From positions 186,001-250,000 of the forward strand of contig NW_017265155.1 in NCBI RefSeq assembly GCF_001638985.1: a DNA stretch of 64,000 bases. Direction: 5' to 3'. Positions 12,018-20,952 of the stretch are shown one piece after another (position 1 is the first letter of the stretch; every line of letters begins with the position of its first letter). The DNA is from Phycomyces blakesleeanus NRRL 1555(-) (lineage: Eukaryota; Mucoromycota; Mucoromycetes; Mucorales; Phycomycetaceae). The translations under genes and the position numbers were made by a program. The notes below the pieces were generated by a model. That model saw only the letters and a list, made by a program, of their open reading frames with translations. It did no database searches and was not told the origin of the DNA.

Positions 12018-13983
12018 ATGTCTACTGTCAATATTATACCAACAAATGAAACCATTTACACTCTTGCAACAATTTCAGAAGCATTGGAGTGCTCATCTAT
12101 TCCTGGAGTAATGACACTTAGACTCAACAGTACTATTAGAGTTAGAACATCTGAGTGGAAAGAATGTCTTGTAGAACTTTCTGGATTCTATGCGGTCAAA
12201 TGGACTATTCATAACTCCAACAAACAGCATACTGATATCACTGCTGAAGAAGCTAAAAAAGTGGCATTAAGATATGCTTCTCACAGGAGTACTTGTGTCA
12301 TCGTTCAGGAATTTATGAATCTAAGGCAGAGATGCGAGTAGTTCAAAAGAGAACTAAGAAAAATAAGTGACCTGCTCTTCTTTGCATTAGACAATTCTTT
12401 AAGATACCTGAGTGGTATGAGATAACTCTGACCAAAGATCACGCTGATAATACTCCTGGTGATATCCATAAGGATATTTATACTCTTTCTCTTGCCAAAA
12501 ATTATCTGCATGAACTGTTCCAGCAATTAGAGCAAGCATCTAAATCTGCCAGCCAGATACGTATCGACATGTTGAGAGCTATTGATAGATATGGAAGAAG
12601 TTCTGATTGTAAGTCAACTATTATGACATTTGGAACTTGATGAACAAGGTAAATAAACCTCATTTATTTCAAATAATATTTTATTTAACTAATTGTTTAT
12701 AAATAAACAAGAGATTGTATCATTTTGACAAAGATCAAATGGTTTCTTTCTTGATATGGATAAATGAGAAGCTTCTTGCAATTAATTTTTCAATTTTTAA
12801 GGGCAATATGAGTTACTCTCCCAACACAAATGCATTTGCTTACAGTTTTATGTCACCAACACAGCAGATTAAAATGAGGAATGCCGTTTCCTTTTGTTTG
12901 GATGCTACACATGCTATCTCTGGCAAAACTGATGAGATTTTGTATACCCTTCTTGTTTGTGATGAAGAAATTGGTAGAGGATGGCCTGTTACTTTCATGG
13001 TAACAAACGACCGGGGTGTTGGCCCTATTGTACAGTGGCTACTGTTTTTGAAGTCTTTTCTTTTGCTGATCAATCCTCAGCAATTTACTATTGATTGCTG
13101 CTCTGCAGAAGTACATGCAATCCAGACCACTTTCCCTTCCACACAGATTCAATTCTGCATTTTTCATGGCACTCAAGCATGAAACAGAAAGCTGTCTGAC
13201 TCTGTTAAGATTCCAGGTGCTTTGCCTTCTGAGGCTCATCTTCTTTGTGGTAAAATGAAGAGATATTTTCAAAATATTGTGTATGAAGATGATCTGGACC
13301 AGTTCCATTAAAAACTTGTGAAATTCAAAAGTGAATTTAGTGACCAAGAATTATTCTTAGACTACTTTGAAAAAAATGGTGCACTGAAGAAAAGTTTAAG
13401 ATCTGGAGCCATGCTTATCATGAACAGCAATTCTCTCATATACTCACAAACAGCTATATTGAATTGTGATATAATCAGCTTAAAACCGTGTTCATGAAGA
13501 GGTTAAGAAATAAGAGATTAGACAAACTTGTCTTTATTTTGGTACATGATGTTGAGTACTATCTAACACAAGAGTACAAAAGATTTATGTCAAACAATGG
13601 AGCAATGAGTTCTTTTACTAGACAGCAAAGAATTAGAGAGATGGAAGCAGAAGAAGTTGATGATTGTTGCTTCAGTATCAGCAGAAGACAGTAGCTGGCA
13701 AGTGCAGTCATTTGTTGATGAGAACACAGCATATGTAGTTGAGGTTACAGATAGACTGATTATGAAATGTATCTGTTTCGATTTTGAAAGAAGACAAAAA
13801 CCATGCGAGCATATGTATTTGTTAAAAATGCATACTGCCTTTTCTTTGCACTTCTCAACCACTCCTTTAAACTTTACCTATGAACACAATGTCATTTCAA
13901 TCCCTCAACCCATCATCACAAACAATTGCTCCTCCCTTTTCTTCAATCAGTACATTCAAACAAATCAAACACTGTATCAATAG
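12018..13983 (+). pseudogene. MULE transposase with SWIM zinc finger, decayed
   Basis: An N-terminal FAR1-like region starts at ATG 12018, and the frame shifts near 12305. The DDE core has FCLDATHAI near 12900 (first Asp), RGWPVTFMVTNDRGVGPIV, and FTIDCCSAEVHAI near 13090 (second Asp). FCIFHGTQA follows. The C-terminus holds a SWIM finger, CICFDFERRQKPCEH, near 13770-13815. In-frame stops occur at 12368-12370 (TGA), 13180-13182 (TGA), 13309-13311 (TAA) and 13467-13469 (TGA), with another frame change near 13660. The first of those stops lies in the shifted frame. It is a different MULE lineage from the copy at the left edge. Certainly inactive. Confidence 0.82.
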
Positions 13984-14328
13984 TATCAAGACCTTGCCAC
14001 ATTAGCACAGTATACAACAGACGACAAAGCAAAGCATATATATGACATACAGCAGCAATTACTTTGTTCCATTCAATCCTTAAAAGATAAATATGAAGTA
14101 CATTTTTGTTGATCAAATAATCAATAAAAATATAATTATTTCTCTTTTTTTTAAAAAAAAAAACCTTCTGTAAATTGAAACAATTTTCAAAGTGACTTAG
14201 TAAATTATGAAAGTTCTTATTTTCTGGTATGTAAGCCTCATTTTTGGTTAAATATTTATGACATACCAGTAAATATAGACACTCTGTTATAGCATTGAAA
14301 GAACAACCCAGATCGAAAATGACAAAAA
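13984..14328. other. AT-rich tail ending in an LTR terminus fragment
   Basis: Mostly unrecognised. 14303-14324 resembles the end of the Ty3-family LTR (AACCCAGATC followed by ATGACA). It may be the relic of an older LTR into whose edge LTR A inserted. Confidence 0.4.
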
Positions 14329-14577
14329 TGTTGGACATTATTTTGATGAATCTGTAAAATCTAAAGATGGTTAACTGCAGTATCTCTTTATGCGCAGTAA
14401 CATCTTTCTGAGCATTAACCGCAGTATAATGACTCTTCTTTTATTTAAATATAATATAATAGCTACTGCAGGTAATACACAGTATTAGTCTAGAAAACTA
14501 TATAATACAATTCAATTCATATCAATAAAAAGTATCTTTTATCCTCTCTTTGATTTTACGTATACTCCTTGATCCCC

Positions 14578-14941
14578 TGTCAAGTCACGATCTGGTATTT
14601 CTTTTCTGACATTTGTAACTAAGTCGCAGAATCAATACCACTGGGGATCGTTAAGTTTTTAAGAAGAGTTTTTAGATAAGAATAAAGATGCTTTTTATTA
14701 AATATATTTCTTGACTATTTATACAAAATAATAATTGATTTCTGACTAAAAGAATAGCTACAATAATATGTCTTAGATGCTTGTTGTTCAGTAATATTTT
14801 CTACAAGTATATTCATCATCTTAAACATCTAAAACATATATGAAAGATCAATTGGCAAAGTCAAGATCTTTTATCCTAAAAAGTCAACTCTTACTGGTCG
14901 CTTATAACTACCAATTTTGTTCACCGATGTCAACTCTGACA
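14578..14941 (-). mobile_element. Solo LTR (family C) nested in LTR A
   Basis: 364 bp, inverse orientation to 10418-10779. It runs from TGTCAAGTCACG to CAACTCTGACA. It interrupts LTR A in its conserved ...CACTGGGGATC... block, where the flanking halves match the intact LTRs elsewhere. The target duplication is degraded. Confidence 0.75.
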
Positions 14942-14979
14942 CTGGTGAGTTTGACCTTTTGACTTTGTTATAATAAAAG

Positions 14980-15247
14980 TGTCGTTCCTGATCTGGGTTG
15001 GTCTTCCATTTACTATAACAAAGTCAAAAGGTCAAACCCACTGGGGATCAAGAAGTATACGTAAAATCAAAGAGAGGATAAAAGATACTTTTTATTGATA
15101 CGAATTGAATTGTCTTATATAGTTTTCTAAACTAATACTGTGTATTATCTGCAGTAGCTATTATATTATATTTCAATAAAAGAAGAGTCATTATACTGCG
15201 GTTAACCATCTTCAGATTTTACGGATTCATCAAAATAATGTCTGACA
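14980..15247 (-). mobile_element. Ty3-family solo LTR 'B' nested in LTR A
   Basis: 268 bp from TGTCGTTCCTGATC to AATGTCTGACA, with AAAG at 14976-14979 and 15248-15251. The flanks join to give the last part of LTR A, so B inserted into A in the opposite direction. Confidence 0.85.
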
Positions 15248-15290
15248 AAAGGAAGACCAACCCAGATCAGAAATGACAAAAAAAATATCT

Positions 15291-15601
15291 TGTCGTTCCC
15301 GATCTGGGTTGGTCTTCCTTTTACTATAACAAAGTCAAAAGGTCAAACCCACTGGGGATCAAGGAGTATACGTAAAATCAAAGAGAGGATCAAAGATACT
15401 TTTTATTGATAGGAATTGAATTGTCTTATATAGTTTTCTAAACTAATACTGCGCATTATCCGCAGTAGTTATTATTTATATTTAATTAAAGAAATAGTCA
15501 TTATACTGTGGTTAATGCTCAGGAAGATATTACTGCGCATAAAGAAGTACTGCGGTTAACTATCTTCAGATTTTACGGATTCATCAAAATAATGTCCGAC
15601 G
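15291..15601 (-). repeat. T1 3' LTR
   Basis: 311 bp, matching 20292-20590 plus 26001-26012. Its first base on the minus strand has changed from the expected T of TG to C, since CGTCGGAC is read there. Confidence 0.85.
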
Positions 15602-18600
15602 TCACCCCCTCCCGAAACTGTTGATAGTCCTCGATCAACCCCAGAAGAATCCACAAGGGAAAACGGTAGGGCAGAAGAAGAGTCCAAGGCTAAATCGCGG
15701 CGCATTTGGGCACGGGCAGGGGTTGGGTGATACCGGGTACGGTCAAAATCATCAGATTTTGCAATTTTTAAACAATCGGCATGAACCCAGGAAGTGTAAG
15801 GGACACCTTCCATAGTTGTGAGCTTGTATATATTTTTATCTGCATTCTTGTCTATAACTATGTATGGTCCCATCCAGTTATATTCTAAGCCAAATTTGTT
15901 TTCATGTCGGAGCAATAAATGTTCACCGATTGCAAATTGGTGCAGTTTCATAATAGAATCCCATTGTTCCTTGTCTTGTTGGCTATTGGTGGCTACTCGA
16001 GCATCAGCATTAATGCGGGCTTGTTGCAGATTGCGGAGAAAAGGGATAGCACCATCAGAGACAAGAGAAGGATCATCAGGAATAGCGGTATCCATGAATG
16101 GGCGTAGAGGATCACCCGGAATATGAGGTTCACGGCCATAGGTCAGGAAGAACGGACTGAAACCAGTTGTTCGGTGTTTCCTAATTCGGCAGGCCCAGAG
16201 TGCAGTTTCCAAATATTCGTCCCAGCGATGAATAGCGCCATGTACATATTTTCGAAGCATCTGTTTTAAAATACCATTTAAACGTTCACATTTTCTGTTG
16301 GTTTGAGGGTGAAATGCTGATGTTAACTTGTGGTGTAATTTAATCTTTTTAATGTAAAAGCTGAGGATGTGTGACATGAAATTGGCGCCGCGGTCAGTGA
16401 GGATCTCATTGGGACAACCAAAACGCATTACAATTTCTTCATACAGGAAATTGGCTATTGCTTCACCAGTAGCAGCAGGTACAGCACGTGCTATTGGCCA
16501 ATTGGTGGCGTAATCTACTGCAATGAGAATCCATCGGTTACCATTTACAGTTGTTGGGAGCTCTCCAATGAAATCTAGATGCCAGCGGGAAAATGGAGGG
16601 GGAATATCTAGGGGTTCCATGGGTGCATGGTGGATATTTCGCTCGGCATTGGACGCTAATTGACACTGGGGGCATTTTGCAAGCCATTCTTGGATCTGTG
16701 TTCGCATTCCTGGCCACCACCAACGTTTCTTCATCAAGTCATAAACTGTTGTCTCACCAGCATGTTCAAACCCATTGTGGAAATTGTTTACCAGATCAGC
16801 ACACTTGGTAAACAGAGCAAAACAGATTTCTTGAAATGTGTCACCAATCTTAACCAAGCGGAAAACCTTCTGATCATGAACCACGAATTTCTTGCGTTGT
16901 CTGTGTAGCAACTCTTTTATGTCGTCTGGCCACTCATCTTCTGTGCGAGCATAATATTTGGGCCAATCTGAAGTCTGTGATTTGGGCATGGTGTACAGAT
17001 ACTCTGGCTCCATAGACTCAATTGTAGATGCATCAAATTCGGGACCGTCCATTCGAGAAAGTACATCCGGGACACCATTGTCTTTGCCAGGTTTGTATTG
17101 AATAATGGGGTCGTACAACTCGAATTCGGAAATCCATCTTATTAATCGAGGGGTTGGTTTAACTTGGCTACGAAAGTACTTGAGAGGCAGGTGGTCAGTA
17201 AAAACAGTAAATGGTTTCCCTTCAATCATACAGCACCAGGTATGTAGTGCGTGCAGTATTCCTAAAAGTTCACGTTCTTGGGCTGGGTAGGAACGTTCAG
17301 CACTGGAAAGTTTCTTGGATTCAAATGCCAGTGGTTTCCAGACTCCTTCTTCATCTTCTTGCATCAATACAGCACCGACACCAAAATCAGAAGCATCTGT
17401 CTCAATTCGGAAAGGTTTGTCCATATCTGGTGCAAGTAGTACAGGTGCAGTGCTGAGTTTTTCCTTAAGGATGTCGAAGCTGTCTTGGCAAGTGTCAGTC
17501 CATACAATTGGTCGTCGTTTAGGTCCTGTTCCTTTGGTAAGATCAGTTAATGGAGCAGCAATTCCAGTGAAACCTGGGATAAAACAGCAATAATGCTGTG
17601 CCAAACCAATAAATTGGCGCACTTCTTGAACATTAGAGGGTGGAACCCATTCTTGTATGGTCTTGACTTTATCTGGAGACGGGAGGATACCTTGAGCAGA
17701 CACATTGAAACCAAGAAATGTCAGTTCCTTTTTGTTAAATTCACATTTTTTAAAGTTGGCAATCAGCTTGGCTTCGCAGAGACGGTTCAAGACATGTCGT
17801 ACATGTTCTTCGTGTTCTGCTGAGGTTTTACTGAATATGAGAATATTGTCCAAGTAGACCAAAGCGAAGTTGTCTAAACATTCTCCCAGAACTTTGTTCA
17901 TCAAATGTTGGAAAGTTGGCGGGGCATTGGTAAGACCAAAAGGAAGGACCAGGAACTCGTATTGACCATAGCGGGTGTTAAACGCTGTTTTTGGCACATC
18001 TGAATCTTGAATGCGTACTTGATGGTAGCCACTCTTGAGATCTAGGCTGGTGAAATGGTTGGCTCCACGCAATCGTTCTAGGCATTCGTCAATTCTTGGT
18101 AAAGGATGGTTATTGCGGATTGTGACTTTGTTGAGAGCACGATAGTCTACACACATGCGCATTTCGCCATTCTTTTTCTTTACAAATAATATAGGAGCAC
18201 CCCATGGAGATGAGCTAGGGCGAATGAGACCAAGGTCAAGGAGTTCTTTGAGTTGCTTTTTGAGTTCGTCAAGTTCTCGGGGGCTCATCTTAAAAGGCGG
18301 TTTGTTTACAGGGTGTGCATCTTCAGTGTTTATTACATGTTGTACATCTCGACTCGGTGGTAACCCTGGCAAACCGTCTTGGAACACATCGTCAAACTCT
18401 TTCACTAGTTTCATCCATTGTTCATTGTTGGTTACTTCTTTCTCGGTCTTGATGTGCAGCAAAAAACACTCTGCCTCCTCCCTCCGAGAGAGTTTCTGGA
18501 CTTGCTTTGCAGAAATGAGGTAATTAAGTTGAGGTTTCATGGGGCGGTTGCCATGGGGACACAGGACAAACTCTTGGCCATCACGATATAAAGACCAGTT

Positions 18601-19122
18601 ATCTCGATGCCAATCAGGAACAGGTTTAGCAGTCTGTAACCATGTGCGACCGAGAATCAAATCGAATTTAGTGGGGAAGATAAAAGCATCAACACTATCA
18701 GTATAACCATTAAGAGAAAGTGTAAGTGTGGCTTTCTGGTTAATTTTGATGCTATGCCCTCCAGTGGTTTCAACTGATCGCCCAGGAATATTCGAGACTT
18801 TTGTGGCAAGGTGTTTGATCCGGGGTGACACATAGTTTGCACTGGCTCCACTGTCGATGAGAATTAAGATTTGTTGTCCGTGAAGTGTTGCCGCATATAA
18901 TGATAAATCTGTGTCCACAGCAGAGTGAAGGTCTTCCAAAAAACGTTGATCGGTGGTGAGACAAGGGTCACAATTTTCTTCGGAAATGGCTTTTTTCTCT
19001 TCATCGGTAACAATTTTGTACTGGTCAAAAGTTTCTTTATTACTTAAATGTTCTGTAGACTCATTACTAATACTGGCTTGTGGGGAGGATTTTTCTTCCA
19101 TTGTACACAACCGACCTCCCAT
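15556..19122 (-). CDS. T1 Pol polyprotein (protease, RT, RNase H, integrase); RT active site mutated
   Basis: 1188 residues. The ATG at 19122 overlaps the gag stop as TAATG, in a different frame, which suggests reinitiation or frameshifting. Aspartic protease has DSGA at residues 90-93. The RT contains MRMCVDYRALNKVTIRNNHP and LPFGLTNAPPTFQ. The catalytic box reads YLDN (residues 423-426) where T2 and the family have YLDD. This is a GAT to AAT change at 17845-17847 that should abolish polymerase activity. RNase H follows with ETDASDFGVGAVL, then the integrase HHCC finger (near KCPQCQ) and the DDE core (HLDFIGELP, DRGANF, ERLNG). The C-terminus has a GPY-like module (GLEYNWMGPY). The last residues (GHYFDES...) are encoded inside the 3' LTR, so the polypurine tract is also coding. 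Confidence 0.9.
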   Translation of the reverse strand: MGGRLCTMEEKSSPQASISNESTEHLSNKETFDQYKIVTDEEKKAISEENCDPCLTTDQRFLEDLHSAVDTDLSLYAATLHGQQILILIDSGASANYVSPRIKHLATKVSNIPGRSVETTGGHSIKINQKATLTLSLNGYTDSVDAFIFPTKFDLILGRTWLQTAKPVPDWHRDNWSLYRDGQEFVLCPHGNRPMKPQLNYLISAKQVQKLSRREEAECFLLHIKTEKEVTNNEQWMKLVKEFDDVFQDGLPGLPPSRDVQHVINTEDAHPVNKPPFKMSPRELDELKKQLKELLDLGLIRPSSSPWGAPILFVKKKNGEMRMCVDYRALNKVTIRNNHPLPRIDECLERLRGANHFTSLDLKSGYHQVRIQDSDVPKTAFNTRYGQYEFLVLPFGLTNAPPTFQHLMNKVLGECLDNFALVYLDNILIFSKTSAEHEEHVRHVLNRLCEAKLIANFKKCEFNKKELTFLGFNVSAQGILPSPDKVKTIQEWVPPSNVQEVRQFIGLAQHYCCFIPGFTGIAAPLTDLTKGTGPKRRPIVWTDTCQDSFDILKEKLSTAPVLLAPDMDKPFRIETDASDFGVGAVLMQEDEEGVWKPLAFESKKLSSAERSYPAQERELLGILHALHTWCCMIEGKPFTVFTDHLPLKYFRSQVKPTPRLIRWISEFELYDPIIQYKPGKDNGVPDVLSRMDGPEFDASTIESMEPEYLYTMPKSQTSDWPKYYARTEDEWPDDIKELLHRQRKKFVVHDQKVFRLVKIGDTFQEICFALFTKCADLVNNFHNGFEHAGETTVYDLMKKRWWWPGMRTQIQEWLAKCPQCQLASNAERNIHHAPMEPLDIPPPFSRWHLDFIGELPTTVNGNRWILIAVDYATNWPIARAVPAATGEAIANFLYEEIVMRFGCPNEILTDRGANFMSHILSFYIKKIKLHHKLTSAFHPQTNRKCERLNGILKQMLRKYVHGAIHRWDEYLETALWACRIRKHRTTGFSPFFLTYGREPHIPGDPLRPFMDTAIPDDPSLVSDGAIPFLRNLQQARINADARVATNSQQDKEQWDSIMKLHQFAIGEHLLLRHENKFGLEYNWMGPYIVIDKNADKNIYKLTTMEGVPYTSWVHADCLKIAKSDDFDRTRYHPTPARAQMRRDLALDSSSALPFSLVDSSGVDRGLSTVSGGGDVGHYFDESVKSEDS

Positions 19123-20252
19123 TACGGTTGTGCTTCGCGAAAACCCTGCTTCTTAAGACGCTCCTCGTCCAACTTCTTGATTGCGGCCAGACAGTCTCTA
19201 CAATTTCTCTTGAAATGACCGGAGTCACCACACCAATGGCAAGTAGCATTAGTGCGTCTTGGAGGCGGGCGAGACTGGTAGTTGCTGCGACGGTTGTTGA
19301 TTGCGTCCAGGTCCATGGGCTCGGGTCCACTGTACTGATATTGCTGTTGTTGGTACTGTGGCTGGTACTGCTGCTGGTATTGTTGTGGAGGTGGTACAGA
19401 CGCATAATTGTTCTGGTATCCGAGTTGGAGACCACTGGCATATGCCAAGGCGATGTTACAAGCATCGTCAACATCAACAGGGCGGGCAGCAAGGACATTT
19501 CCACGGATGGACGGGTGTAGTCCACGGACAAATTTATCGAGTGCCTCTTCATTGTTCATTCCAGGCAATTCCAATTGAATGTCTTGGAAGGCATCGATAT
19601 ATTCAGCAACAGTCCCAGTCTGGTGTAATCATGCTAGTCGATCTCTAGAGGTCTGGAGGGAATAAACTGGGCGGAATTCTCTGGTGAGGGCTGCTTTAAA
19701 TTCGACCCAAGTAGTGGGATGGTCTGTTTTGAGTTCCGTGCGTCTCCACCATGTGTCAGCTCTATCACGCAAAAGATTTACTGCAAAGTCGCAGGCTTTG
19801 GTCGGGGCGAAATTGTAGTACTTGGTGTAACGCTCGACTGCGCGCAGCCAGCCATCTACTACTGCGGCGGAGCGTTCACCTTGGAAACAATCAGGCTGCT
19901 TGATTCGTTCGGCACGGGACTCCTGTTGTGCTGTGATTGCTTTCATTGCTTCTGCAACAGCGGCTGCGATTGCTTCAGCGGTTACGGTGGCAGTTTGTGG
20001 GGCCATCTCTTCTAGTTCTTTATTTTTTCCTGTTAATGTTGCGGCAAGTTTTTTTGCAAGTTCGGACCACTTTTGTTCTCGTGCAGGAGTGTTCTTGAGT
20101 CTCTGTTCTTCAGGTATATGTGGTACACACCGGTTCTTCTTGTAGTCGTTTACTAGTTCTTTGGGTAACAAGTCCTGGACTCGTTCTTCAATCTCGAACT
20201 GGCTAAGTGTCTTTTTGTCAAAATTTTCTTGGCGTCTTTCACCAGGATTCAT
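19122..20252 (-). pseudogene. T1 Gag, one in-frame stop
   Basis: ATG at 20252-20250 (MNPGERRQ). The protein has a charged N-terminus, an Ala-rich region (EAIAAAVAEAMKAI), and the Ty3 Gag capsid core (GWLRAVERYTKYYNF, RDRADTWWRR, FRPVYSLQTSRDRLA). After that come a Gln/Tyr-rich linker and a CCHC knuckle, CHWCGDSGHFKRNC. A TGA at 19629-19631 stands where T2 has CGA (Arg), a single transition. The stop at 19122-19125 overlaps the pol start. Gag forms the particle and binds the RNA; here it would be truncated before the knuckle. Confidence 0.85.
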
Positions 20253-20291
20253 CAAAGGTCTTTAGGAGGAAAAATAGCTTCAGCTACCAAT

Positions 20292-20590
20292 TGTCGTTCC
20301 CGATCTGGGTTGGTCTTCCTTTTACTATAACAAAGTCAAAAGGTCAAACCCACTGGGGATCAAGGAGTATATGTAAAATCAAAGAGAGGATCAAAGATAC
20401 TTTTTATTGATAGGAATTGAATTGTCTTATATAGTTTTCTAAACTAATACTGCACATTATCCGCAGTAGTTATTATTTATATTTAATTAAAGAAATAGTC
20501 ATTATACTGCGGTTAATGCTCAGGAAGATATTACTGCGCATAAAGAAGTACTGCGGTTAACTATCTTCAGATTTTACGGATTCATCAAAA
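20292..20590 (-). repeat. T1 5' LTR (main part)
   Basis: 299 of 311 bp. The outer 12 bp lie at 26001-26012, beyond T2. Confidence 0.88.
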
Positions 20591-20952
20591 TGTCGTTCCT
20601 GATCTGGGATGGTCTTCCTTTTACTATAGCAAAGTCAAAAGGTCAAACCCACTGGGGATCGGAGAGTATATGTAAAATCGAAGAGAGGATAAAAGGTCCT
20701 TTTTATTGATAGGAATTGAATTGTCTTATATAGTTTTCTAAACTAATACTGCGCATTATCCGCAGTAAACTATTATACTCTATTTAATTACAAGAGAAGT
20801 CCTTTTACTGCGGTTGATGCTCAGAAGATGTTACTGTGGTTAATCTTTACAAGACATTACTGCGGTTCATTATCTATGAGGTATCTTTGACATACAGAAC
20901 TGCTGTGGTCAATTATCCCGATTTCTCGGATTCATCAAAATAATGTCCGACA
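20591..20952 (-). repeat. T2 3' LTR
   Basis: 362 bp, TGTCGTT...TGTCCGACA on the plus strand. It matches 25635-25996 except at about three positions. Confidence 0.9.

Larger units (their letters stand above)
14329..15278 (+). mobile_element. Ty3-family solo LTR 'A', split by two later LTR insertions
   Basis: Starts TGTTGGACATTATTTTGATG at 14329 and ends GAAATGACA at 15278. When 14578-14941 and 14980-15247 are removed, the remainder reads as one LTR of the family that bounds the two Ty3 elements to the right, but in the opposite orientation. AAAA flanks both ends, although in an A-rich context. Confidence 0.75.
15291..20590 (-). mobile_element. Ty3-type LTR retrotransposon T1 (interrupted at its 5' LTR by T2)
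   Basis: Minus-strand element with 311-bp LTRs. The left (3') LTR is 15291-15601. The right (5') LTR is 20292-20590 plus 12 bp displaced to 26001-26012 by the nested element T2. ATCT at 15287-15290 and at 26013-26016 is the target duplication, which proves the split. The LTRs differ at about three positions. A candidate primer-binding site, TGGTAGCTGAAGC, starts two bases inside the 5' LTR. The polypurine tract GGGAGGGGGTGA abuts the 3' LTR. Gag carries one stop, and the pol frame is open but its RT catalytic site is changed. Confidence 0.92.
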
